From: Amoebophrya sp. AT5.2
Taxonomy: Eukaryota; Sar; Dinophyceae; Syndiniales; Amoebophryaceae
Assembly: GCA_005223375.1 (NCBI GenBank)
Contig: RXOD01004128.1
Location: 1-28,155, forward strand
Direction: 5' to 3'
DNA length: 28,155 nucleotides
Below, piece after piece: positions 9,701-18,064 of the stretch. Numbering within the stretch: position 1 is the stretch's first letter; each line of letters opens with the position of its first letter. Under the pieces are notes generated by a model. That model searched no databases. It saw nothing but the letters and a program-made list of their open reading frames with translations, and was not told the origin of the DNA. The translations under genes and the position numbers were made by a program.

Positions 9701-12700
9701 CCTAGACAAGCGGTGGGGGAGAGAGCGGGGAGCACAAGTGACCGAAACCGCGCAAGCACGGAGAAGGAGCACAAGGGGCCGCCTCACACTACCGACGGAC
9801 AGTGGCCCCCTACTTTGGAAGGCGTCGAGAACCGACCCCAACCGCAGCAAAGTTCAATCGCCCGTATATTCCAATCCTCAGCGAGCAAGCCCGCGCGAGA
9901 CAAGTCCCGCTACAACACAAGAGAAAGATGGGTCGGTGACCAAACCGGGGTTCGGAAGGCGGGCCGAAGCCGTAACCAACCGATACATAGGAGTAGAAAA
10001 CAAGCGGCTATCCGCGGTCGGCAGGACTGGCGCCCACAGCTCTGACAATAACTCGCGACCCTAGAAGGCGCCAGCATATTTTGCATTTGCCCTACTTTGC
10101 GGCCCTATCACCATGGTGGTCAGTGGCTTACCACTACAGCCTCCCCCGATCTCCCAATGGCAATGGCTCACCTCCTGACGCTGTGCCCCCGACCCTGCTA
10201 CCCCCCATGCTCACTTCTTCCTCCGTTACCACGTGGTCCCGAATCGTATCCATGTACCCGATGCTCCACTTCACGAAGTCCACGTCGCTGTCGAAGAAGC
10301 GCTCCGGGTAGACTAGGAAGGGTCTCGACTTGTTCGTCGTTGTGCAAATGATGGAGAGCGCCGATGGGTTTGGGTTTGTACTAGTTGCACTCCCATTCAT
10401 CAGGTGGAGTTGCTGGTGTTGAGACGAGGAACTACTTCCGACGTTGGTGTGAGGAGTAGCTGAGGTATGTTGACCTTGACAGCTGCGCTCCTCATATGGT
10501 AATGCCGAAGAAGAGGAGACCGAGACCGCCATCAGCCCCGCGTAGGATTCCGCGCAGGCGATCTGTTCGTGGAGGGAAAGCTCGTTCTTCGCGTGGAGAT
10601 ACGGGTAGCTCCCGTGCAGCGGGTGCACCGCCTGATCGCTGTCGGGCCTCTTCTTTATCTTCTTCCCCCGGAGGTCGTCTTCGTCCTTCTCCTTCTTGCC
10701 GGTCTTGCGTTTCTTCTTGCTACGCGACCGCCTTTCGTGCTTGGTCTTCTTGTTCCTCTTCGCACCATCCTCGTCCTCCTCCTCGTTAGGACGGCTCAAC
10801 AGCGACTTGCATCGCTGCACGAAGGCGGAAAACAAGCCTGTCCGGGTCGGGTTTTCGCTTCCCTCGATACTTTCGAGTGGCGGCGAGGACAAAGCGGTCT
10901 GTGTCGAACCACTCTCGCCGCCGTCTGTCGAGTCTCGAGGCCACGCCCCCACGCGGCGGCGACGGTGCTTTTTTCGATCCCGCTGCTTTATTTCAGAAGT
11001 TGCAACAGCTCCCGCCCCCGCGCCACGAACATCTTCTCCGTCGTCACTGAAGGACGACGTCGTGGAGCCATAGTCGGAAGACCTATCGTCAGCTTCGTCG
11101 TCCGACGACGAGGAGCCCGAGGAGCCCTCGCTGGAGCCGTCTCCGCGTAACAGCGAAATGCCTAGGTTCGGCGAAGGCGTTAGCTGTTTATCCAGCGCTA
11201 GCGAATTCGACGAAGAGCTGTGCGCGCCCAAACCACTGCCGGAGGAAGAGGAACTAGCCGACGACGAGCACGAGGGTGCTCCTAATAAACTCGACGACGA
11301 GCAGGCGCTGCCGGGGGAGTGGAGCAGGGACGCGGCGTCGATGACGTTTTGCCGAATCTTGTTCAGCGAATTCATCTCCTTACAGAGGTGGTCGCCCATC
11401 TGGAGGCCCGCGAAGCGCCGCTGCGTCGCGATGATGGGGCAGGAGAGCGATCGTATTCTCGGTCTCCTGCCAATTCGAGCGATCGTTCTCTCCTCCGGTT
11501 TGGAGGTCGTCGTCGTGGCTACTTCATCGGGAGGTGCTTCGTTCTCTTCTTGATGCAAAGATGAAGGCAGGCGTTGCTGTCCGGCTTCGGACGACGGCTG
11601 CGATTCTTGCGCTTCTGGTGAGATCCTAGCGTTGATGACTCCATTTTCGCCGACGTCGGGGTCCCGGACATCCGCGGGGACTGCTGAGGAAACTGCAGCG
11701 ACGCTCTCGTCCGGTTGCTGCTTCTTCACGACGTCTGCGGCAGGCCGCACTTCTCCATCTTTATTCATGATTGGGATTGATTGATCTGCTCTTCTTGTCT
11801 CACCTTCTGCTTGTTGTGCGGTTTGCTTCATCACCTCCTGTGCGCCCCCTTCTTGAGCAGGCGCACCAGCGTCGGCAATCGCAGGGACGTCAGCAGTCGA
11901 CTTCGACGCAGCAGCAGTAGCACCCCCCTCCGGCGGCCCTGGAAGATCAACTTCGCTACACGCCGCTTTCTTTGTGATCGCCAGGAACTCAAGCGCCCGC
12001 TTTGTCCTTTTCGCCTTCTCTGCGTCGATGGCGTATCTGCCGCTTCCGGTGAGCGGGTACAGGATCACCTCGAGACGCAAGGTCGCCGTTAGGTCCAGCT
12101 TTAGCGTCGTCGTGCCCTTCTCCCTTAAGTTTTGCCAGTGCATCACTGGGCTGCAGGCGATCGTGGCCGCCGTTCCCGAGCTGCACCCGCTGTAGCTGCG
12201 AAGTCGACTCGACGCACCAGCAGGATCCAGCTGCGATTGGCTGTACAACGTTTGAGCAGGTCTACTGTTTCCCCCCGTAGGAGCTGCAGCTCCCGGCGCA
12301 GCCGCACGTGCCCCCACGCCCGTATGATCTGCTGCTTCAGAGGTGGAGGACCACGCCCTGTTGAGGCCGCCACTTTCTGTTTTCATCAGATGATCCGCTT
12401 CGTGGTGCTGCCTCCGCCTCCTGTATTCCGCCGACGTGTCTGGCTGGAAGAAGAGTTCTTCGAGCTGGATCTCTGTGAGCTTCACATACTCTTCCATTCC
12501 GGACTCGCCCACGCCAAGGCAGTACACATGCTCGCGCCGGGTTTGCGGCTTGCGGATCAGCGGCTGGGAGGACGTTGGTGAGCTGGACGCTGAAGTCGAC
12601 TCCTTTATTTGTTCTTTCTCGAACGAAGGCGGGAGAACTGCTGGAGCCTCTTGATGCCCCACCGCGAGGCTCTCGCACGCAGAAGCTGCATGAAGGTCCT

Positions 12701-15700
12701 CTCGTCCAGTTGACATCGCAAACAACTCCTGGTGCTGCTCCCGCGCGAAGGTGACGTGTCCATCAGAGACTAGCTCTTCAAATTGCTCTTGCTCTGCGGA
12801 CGAGGACCCCGACCCGGAGTGCGTTCTACTTGATGCTACCACTTCGTCCGCGACACCTGCCAGCTCGTCTAGCTCTACCTGCTTCTCTACGCCTCCTGTG
12901 CTTCTCGCACCACCAGTTGCAGAAATCTCGAGCTTGATATGGTCGCCCTCATCGAGCGCTGCGGAGGTGGTGCCACCGCCCGCGCCCAGAGAAGCCAACG
13001 CCAGTTGACCCCCCTGCCCGTCCGGAGGGGACGCGGGACAATTGTCTTGGGGAGTGGCGGATGAGGACGTGCTGCCGACCGCTGCCGGACTGCTCGCCGT
13101 GGTGCTTTTCGAATTCGACCCCGGCGCTGGTCGTAGCTCGTCATGCTCGTCCTCGTCCCCCTCACCCTCCGACGTGCTGTTCTTCGAATGCTCCGCCATC
13201 AGACCACCCGCCGGAAGTGGGGCATCCTCCTCCTCGCGTGGATCGTCCGGTAGATGATCCCTTGTTTTGCTCTTGGTTGAAGTATCCGCCGCCCCAACCG
13301 CAAACGCCGCAGGTGATGGGTGTTGTTGAACCACGCCGTCGCCCAATATCTGCATGGAGTTGCTGACTGCGTCGCCAAACACAGGCACCGGCGTGGGGCT
13401 GCTGCGAGCACTGTTCTTCCCGTTATCGGTCGCTACGAGCAGCCCCCCAGTTCCGGTTGTGTCCACCGCGGAAGAGAAAGTTCGGTCGACCAGCCCTCGC
13501 GTTGCTGATGCAGCTCCTCCGATGATGCAGCTTCCCCCAACAACAGCGCCCGGCTTCAGCGGAGGAGCCGCGCCAGCTGGTTCGGCAAAAATCGCGTTTT
13601 TTCCGCAATTCTGAAAAAATGACATAATCGCCTTTTCCCCTCCACGACCGGCGGCACCGACACCTTCGCATGCGTCGTCCATCTCGTCTTCACTGTGCGC
13701 GTAAACGAACTTCTTCGGCACTTTTGGCAGCTTCTGCTTCTCTCGAAGCGCCACCTCTGCAGCCGCCTCGCCCTGGTCGGGAATCGGCATTCGACTTATC
13801 CCCGTACTATTCCGCTTCTTCTTCCCCGGAATTTCCAAAAGACCCAGCTGCGCCGCGGTTTTCTCTTTATTCTGCTGCTGGACGGAGGTGGACGATGGGG
13901 GCTCTAGTTGTACCGTAAGAGCCCCTGCCCCTCCAGGAGCTGCTATACTGGTGGGTAGAAGTACTGCAGCTGCCGCACTGGAGCCGCAGTACTCGCGAGC
14001 GGAGCAGCTGGAGTCCGCGGAAGACACCGACGCCGAGCTACCCATGCAACTGTCCTCCACCTCCAAGTCCTCGACACCTCTTGGCCTCGGCGGACCGTCT
14101 CCCAGGAGCGGTGAGGAGGGCTGCGAGGGCAATCGTTCATCGCCCTCGGCGGTCGGGAGCGGAACTTCCGGAGCACCACCTGCTGCAGGAGCGACCCTAT
14201 TACCAGTGGTCACGTCCACGATGTCTTCTTCCTGCAGGTTTTCCAGTCCGTTGAGCGCCAGGTTCTTCAGCAGCTCCTCGAGCAGAAACGCCTTCTTCGC
14301 GAGCTTTTCCTGCTCTATAACTTCGCGGAGTTCAACATCTTCATCGTCCTCGAGGGAAGATGGTGGATCGCCTTCATCCTGCAGAAGAAACTCCGGGATG
14401 AAAGCAACCGTCGGCGGATAGTTCAGTCGCGTCGGCAGCGATCCCGCCTTAGTAAAGCCTGTTTCACCACCTGCTGCACCGCCACAATGTTGTATTTCTT
14501 CTATTTCTTCCTCGCCCTCTTCTTCGTCCACGACCCCCGGGTTGTACGTGTCAAATCCGTCCACGCCCTCGACTACAGCGCCACCTTTTTCTTCGCTTCC
14601 TGCTTTCATTCTCGTGGTATTGTTCTGCGGCGCGAGACCAGCTCTAGGACCACTTGCTTTATCTCGGCTCATCCTCCTCGGCAGGAAAGACGTGACGAAG
14701 GGCAGTTTTATCGTGACCACCGTGGGCGCGAAGCCGCAGTTGCTGAAGGTGCTTCCCTTCCGCGTGCGCTTTTCCACCTCCTTGGCCTTTTCCAGAACTG
14801 CCTTCTCTGCCGGCAACGTAAACAGAATCTCGTTCTTTCGCTTCACTGTCAAAGTCGTGTGCTGCTGGCTGTTCGCTCCCGGCAGCATCGCGTGGTGATG
14901 ATGCTGCTGCAGCTGCTGTTGGGACGAGGAGTAACACGCTGATGATCCCGTAAAATGATAGGGATCCCCCCCGTCATGGTTGTAGAACTGGTTTTTGTAG
15001 AAGAGAAGATTCGCAAACAGCCCCTGGATCTTGGCGGGTTGTAGGTGGCAGCACTTCTGCGACTCGGAACCGGGGAGTCGCTTGCCGTGGAGGACCGCCT
15101 TCAGGAAGGTGGAGTCCTCGCGGTTCTTCAGATTCAAAAAACCGTACCCCCGGTTGGCTGCCTTCTTGTTCCTCAGCCGGACATCCATCGGGAGGTAGAA
15201 AAAGTTGTACCTCGTCGTCGTCACGAGTGATCGAAGATGTCGATGGGGACGATCGATGGACCGACGGGGAAACAAGAAAAGTAGAATAATGATTGAACGA
15301 GGATAGATATGAAAAAAATCCATCGATCTGGTTGTATACTTTCCCTCCAATCCGAACTCGAGGTCCAGCATGGCGCGCACTTCCTCCTGGCGGAAGCGGC
15401 AGGGCAGGTCCCGAATCATCCAGGTGTGCAGCTGGCCCCCCGACCACCCGTCGTCGTGATCGAGCAAACGCGGCGCCGGTGGGCCCTTGGAACCGTACTT
15501 CTTTAAGTTTTGGGGGTCCGACCGATCGATCCCATTCTCGTCCTCCTGCTCGAGGTAATGCTTCTGGAGACTCAGCCCGAAATTCTGCAAATACGACTGC
15601 ATCCAGGCAACCTAGTTTGTATGTTGTTTCTTTGTCGAGAAGAAGAAAACGCAAGGACTCGATTTTTCGATCGATGGATGACAGTGCGTAATAAATCGAA

Positions 15701-16237
15701 ACTTTTGATAGATTTCAACGTCGGCGAGGAAATAGAGAAGTGGAAGCAGAAAAAGGACAAGCACGGATACGCTATTACAAACTAGAAGTACTAGTACTAC
15801 CTGGAGCGACAGTATCTCTCTTTTCGGGTAGACGATGTCGGCATCGTCGCGCGCCCCTTTGGTCCGTACCAGTACGCTGTAGGAGCAGGACAGCGGTTCC
15901 TGGTGCTATGAAGGGACCAGCTGGCGAGAGAGCAAGTGGCGACGTTAAGTACTTACGGTTACGAGGCACTAAAAATGCAATGGGTCGCCTTAGGTGGCGA
16001 GTGCATTCAGGCGCTCTGATCCGCCCGGCGCTTGGTGATTGTGGGGACTAGTTGCAATGCATTGGGAAAGGGAAGCAGAGGGCGGCTACGAGGTTGGAAA
16101 TGGAAGGAACCACTGACTAGAGCCACTGCTACGGATAGCTAACTTACCAGCTGGTCCGACCATAAGTGCTGCGATGCCGTAGGAAGCGGTCCGCCCCGCG
16201 ACGCACCGGACTTCCGCGTCTTGGCGTGGCAAAACAT
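6784..16237 (-). CDS. mei2: Mei2-type RRM protein with a long disordered, prion-like tail (six exons)
   Basis: Predicted exons are 16237-16148, 15899-15801, 15611-15340, 15210-10172, 9633-7711 and 7517-6784. They have compatible phases and total 8,157 nt (2,718 aa plus TAG). Residues about 125-228 match the Mei2 C-terminal RRM family (RRM_2): RNP2-like WMIRDLP, GKYNFFYLPMD across the third intron, RNP1-like RGYGFLNL, and the family-typical CCHLQPAKIQG. Mei2 proteins bind RNA and control meiosis or development in yeast and plants. Here the RRM is near the N-terminus and is followed by about 2,490 residues of mostly low-complexity sequence. The fifth exon is His-rich, then Tyr/Gly/Ser-rich (SKYYGEQ, GYYNSYYHAGG), and the sixth ends in PAGMLYY. 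The start is uncertain. I prefer ATG 16237 because codons become GC-rich there; an in-frame ATG at 16396 is the alternative. The ATG at 15602 is rejected because exons join upstream of it. Confidence 0.78.
6855..6896. repeat. Two tandem copies of a 21-nt coding unit
   Basis: Units 6855-6875 and 6876-6896 are identical (CTCGCCCCCCGACGCCGACC..). They encode two copies of a Gly/Val-rich heptad (VGVGGRA) near the C-terminus of the Mei2-type protein, a sign of recent slippage or duplication. Confidence 0.9.
7518..7710 (-). other. Intron 5 of the Mei2-type gene (193 nt)
   Basis: The donor is GAGAAAG/GTTTGT and the acceptor CCTCCCCCTCCGCAG/GC, with a strong pyrimidine tract. The exons join in phase 1 to give ..NREKGSAPFPRSD. 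The downstream frame is the one that ends at 6784. Confidence 0.82.
8899..8959. repeat. 11-bp inverted repeat in the prion-like exon
   Basis: ACGGGGTCGAC at 8899-8909 pairs exactly with GTCGACCCCGT at 8949-8959. Both arms encode low-complexity sequence (GSTYYS and KSTPYYS), and a direct TACTACAGC word follows each on the minus strand. Confidence 0.85.
9634..10171 (-). other. Intron 4 of the Mei2-type gene (538 nt)
   Basis: The donor GGAG/GTGAGC and acceptor TTCATCTTTCCAG/GACC both match consensus. The exons join in phase 1 to give ..TASGGPPGPAIMEKTF. The stop that ends the long upstream ORF (10134) falls inside this intron. Confidence 0.82.
11443..11492. repeat. Imperfect inverted repeat in Mei2-type exon 4
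   Basis: GAGAGCGATCG (11443-11453) pairs with CGATCGTTCTCTC (11480-11492) with a 2-nt bulge. On the minus strand the arms encode ERTIAR and IRSLS. Confidence 0.7.
15211..15339 (-). other. Intron 3, stop-free and in frame, inside the RRM (129 nt)
   Basis: This 43-codon stretch interrupts the conserved GKY/NFFYLP block of the RRM. Removing it between AA/GTATAC and GACGAG/GTACAAC restores GKYNFFYLP. It has no stop codon, so a naive ORF reads through it and adds a spurious hydrophobic run (IIILLFLF). A 10-bp inverted repeat lies inside (15251-15260 and 15319-15328). GTA(TA)CAAC at the donor echoes GTACAAC at the acceptor. Confidence 0.85.
15612..15800 (-). other. Intron 2 of the Mei2-type gene (189 nt)
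   Basis: The donor is CTCCAG/GTAGTA and the acceptor ACAAACTAG/GTTGCC, in phase 0. It joins ..REILSLQ to VAWMQSYL. The intron contains in-frame stops. The acceptor has only a modest pyrimidine tract. Confidence 0.6.
15900..16147 (-). other. Intron 1 of the Mei2-type gene (248 nt)
   Basis: The donor is CAGCTG/GTAAGT (consensus) and the acceptor ATAGCACCAG/GAA. It joins ..WSDQL to EPLSCSYSV in phase 0. The word CCAGCTGG occurs both across the donor and about 15-23 nt before the acceptor. Confidence 0.65.
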
Positions 16238-16779
16238 CCTGCGCCTGCTATGCTCGTCAGGCCGACTAGTAGCGAATCGATTCAATGGCCCATCTTCATC
16301 TGCGTTTGATTTGTTGTTAAAAGCTGCTCGGCGCGCTGCGACTATATTAAAAATAGGAAACCGTGACTCAGCTTGTTTGAATATGATGTTTGTCATAACA
16401 AGTTTGTAGTCGTGCTCTACTCCCTCTCCCAGCCAAAGCCTTGGCCACTCAATCAAATTCTGCTCAAACTCAATCTCATGCTCATCGTTATCCCCGTCCC
16501 CATGTCACTTTCGTCGTAGTAGCCGTAGGTGTTGTAGCAGTAGCGCTAATAAGCCATGCTTCATTTATTTGCGAATGCGAATCCTTCATCTTGGTCCTTA
16601 CATCGACATTGATGCGCCTTTTTCACCTCGCTAATAGGGAGCTTCTACAACGCGGAGCACCGTATCACGAAAGGGAACACGCCTTTCGGCTTCGGGTACT
16701 GCTCCGTCGCGGGAGATACGGAGTACGTACGCAAGCGCACTTTTTTTGGAATGTATCCGTGTTGAAAAAGTTAGTATCT
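16238..16779. other. Spacer between the DSS1 and Mei2-type genes
   Basis: The spacer is 542 nt. Just after the DSS1 stop, on the minus strand, is a perfect branch-point word TACTAAC (about 16770), then a short GC-rich block (about 16640-16745) that is open and coding-like in more than one frame on both strands. The minus frame entering Mei2-type exon 1 is open back to a TGA near 16507, but its codons are AT-rich before 16237, so I treat it as 5' leader. No RNA gene is visible. Confidence 0.55.
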
Positions 16780-17178
16780 TCACTTGCCCACCTTCATAAT
16801 TTCTTTCTTCAGAGATTCCTGAAAGTTGTCGTAGCCGTCTTCATCGTCCCATGTCGCTTTGTCGAGGTTATCCTTGCTCACTGCTCGTGCTGATATGCCG
16901 AACGCTTTCCCCTTTGCCCCGACTGCAGCTGCACTACCCGCCGCAGTACTCGGCAGCTTGAATTCCTCAAAATCGTCTTCCTCATCCAACAACTGCTCGG
17001 CCTTTTCCTCCTTCTTCTCGACGTCCTTCTCCTTCTTCTCGTCCGGCTTCTGGTATTTTTTGTTGGATTTTTGGATGGAATTGGAATCGAGTTGGAGTTC
17101 ACTTTGTTTTTATGAACAACGCGATTGCTCAGGAAATACCTTGGCCTTGTCCTCCTCCTTTTTCGCTGGAATCACCAT
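16780..17178 (-). CDS. SEM1: DSS1/SEM1 (Rpn15) proteasome-lid subunit, two exons
   Basis: Exon 1 is 17178-17140 (MVIPAKKEEDKAK) and exon 2 is 17049-16780, together 102 aa. The two family hallmarks are clear: an acidic-aromatic DEEDDFEEF (residues 35-43) and a second one, ATWDDEDGYDNF (78-89). A C-terminal helix QESLKKEIMKV follows. DSS1/SEM1 proteins (usually 70-90 aa) are largely disordered acidic tethers in the 26S proteasome lid. They also act in BRCA2-type recombination and TREX-2 mRNA export, binding partners through these acidic-aromatic segments. Here the N-terminus is Lys/Glu-rich, and an Ala/Gly linker of about 34 residues separates the two motifs, which explains the extra length. 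The methionine-like start of the longest bare ORF (16992) is a TTG inside the first motif and is wrong. Confidence 0.87.
17050..17139 (-). other. Intron of the DSS1/SEM1 gene (90 nt)
   Basis: The donor is GCCAAG/GTATTT and the acceptor AAATACCAG/AAGCCG, in phase 0. Removal joins the ATG-led peptide to the Lys/Glu-rich start of exon 2. The intron contains stops in the exon 1 frame. Confidence 0.75.
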
Positions 17179-17573
17179 TTTCTGGACGAAATTCTAAGAA
17201 CTCCCTGCAATCTCTTTCTACAAGCTGCAGGCACGCGTGGACCAAGAAGTATGCGGCTTCATGCGAGTAGGTTTTCTTTTCGTTGTCCTTAGCGGCGGCG
17301 CTGCGGGAAGCATCAAATTCAAAACATTAACAGCGATCATGCGCCGTTGGGCTAGGAAAGAAGTGGGCCATATCATGTGCCTCGTGGTGTTATTCTGATG
17401 GACGATCACGAAGGTCAACGGAAATTCGCGATTGGAGTTCTTCAATATTTTGGTGTTTTTGATCGGACAAAGCTTTTTGGGGAGTTGCCGTGGGATGAAG
17501 AACCTGAACGTGAACACGGAATCCGTTTTTTTTAGCTAAAAATTCCTTGCGTCATCGCACGCCCGCGTAGATC

Positions 17574-17593
17574 TTCAATTCAATTCAATTCAA
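17574..17593. repeat. (TTCAA)4 microsatellite
   Basis: Four perfect tandem copies of TTCAA in the spacer. Confidence 0.95.
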
Positions 17594-17790
17594 TGTTTTC
17601 ACAACAAGTGAGCTCCCATCAGACGTTCTGGGGCGAATCTCCATCACCAGAAATCACGCAAGTATAAGCCACTGACCGGTAAACAACAGTAGAGATAGTA
17701 CGTAAAAAAAAAATGTCGTCGTCGTCGTTTTCGATGCAGTCCGCGGCTGCTCAAATTCGCCAGAAGTGTGTCCGTGTTTTCGTGCTGAAT

Positions 17791-17838
17791 GAGTAGTAGT
17801 ATTTTTTGGCACATGAGTAGTAGTATTTTTTGGCACAT
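17791..17838. repeat. Perfect tandem duplication of a 24-nt unit
   Basis: The unit at 17791-17814 (GAGTAGTAGTATTTTTTGGC plus ACAT) is repeated exactly at 17815-17838. It ends 19 nt before the spliced-leader-like word. Confidence 0.95.
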
Positions 17839-17857
17839 GACTTCTCGACGTAATCGA

Positions 17858-17873
17858 CCGTAGCCAGTTTGGC
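17858..17873 (+). other. Dinoflagellate spliced-leader-like word
   Basis: CCGTAGCCAGTTTGGC matches the first 16 core bases of the dinoflagellate spliced-leader exon (CCGTAGCCATTTTGGC) at 15 of 16 positions, and is preceded by A as the leader allows. The downstream CTCAAG is not conserved and no splice donor follows, so this is not an intact SL RNA gene. It could be a decayed relict leader on a reintegrated cDNA, or chance. It points to the plus strand, opposite the genes. Confidence 0.4.
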
Positions 17874-18005
17874 CGCTGATCCATCGCGGAGCGTGTTCTT
17901 TTGGATTTTCGAGTATAATTTATCCTTCTAGTCGAAACCGCCAGCCAAAACCCTTCATTTCTGCGTCACCAGCGAGAAATCGTAAACCAAGGGCGCCGCT
18001 TCTTT

Positions 18006-18026
18006 AGCGGGAAAAAAAAACCCGCT
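18006..18026. repeat. Small hairpin with A-run loop
   Basis: AGCGGG (18006-18011) pairs with CCCGCT (18021-18026) around nine A residues, about 40-60 nt past the spatacsin-like stop. A role in 3'-end formation is conceivable but unsupported. Confidence 0.5.
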
Positions 18027-18064
18027 TCCGGTTTCATTTCTGATATCGTGGAGGGTGTCGTAAT

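Larger units (their letters stand above)
17179..18064. other. Spacer between the spatacsin-like and DSS1 genes
   Basis: The spacer is 886 nt and more AT-rich than the exons. It holds (TTCAA)4, a 24-nt tandem duplication, a spliced-leader-like word and a small G/C-A hairpin. Several short open frames look coding-like but are unrecognised. One is a plus frame of about 61 codons that opens after a TAG near 17354 and ends TTTTTTTAG near 17535. Another is a minus frame after CTTCCCGCAG (about 17310), reading EAAYFLVHACLQLVE, which runs over the DSS1 start in another frame. A third is a plus ATG at 17713 (MSSSSFSMQSAAAQ, 27 codons). I do not call genes here. Confidence 0.55.

Noticed and set aside
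7682..9850. 722-codon minus ORF as a separate gene
   Set aside because: A strong acceptor at 9634 and donor at 7710 fit phase 1 on both sides, and its first 70 or so codons are intron. It is best read as exon 5 of the Mei2-type gene.
10134..15602. 1,822-codon minus ORF as a complete protein starting at ATG 15602
   Set aside because: It includes an unspliced intron in the RRM and runs into intron 4 at its end. Exons with consensus sites join upstream of the ATG.
17654..17884. 76-codon minus ORF containing the 24-nt duplication
   Set aside because: Its repeat HVPKNTTT is just the tandem DNA repeat in translation. There is no other support.
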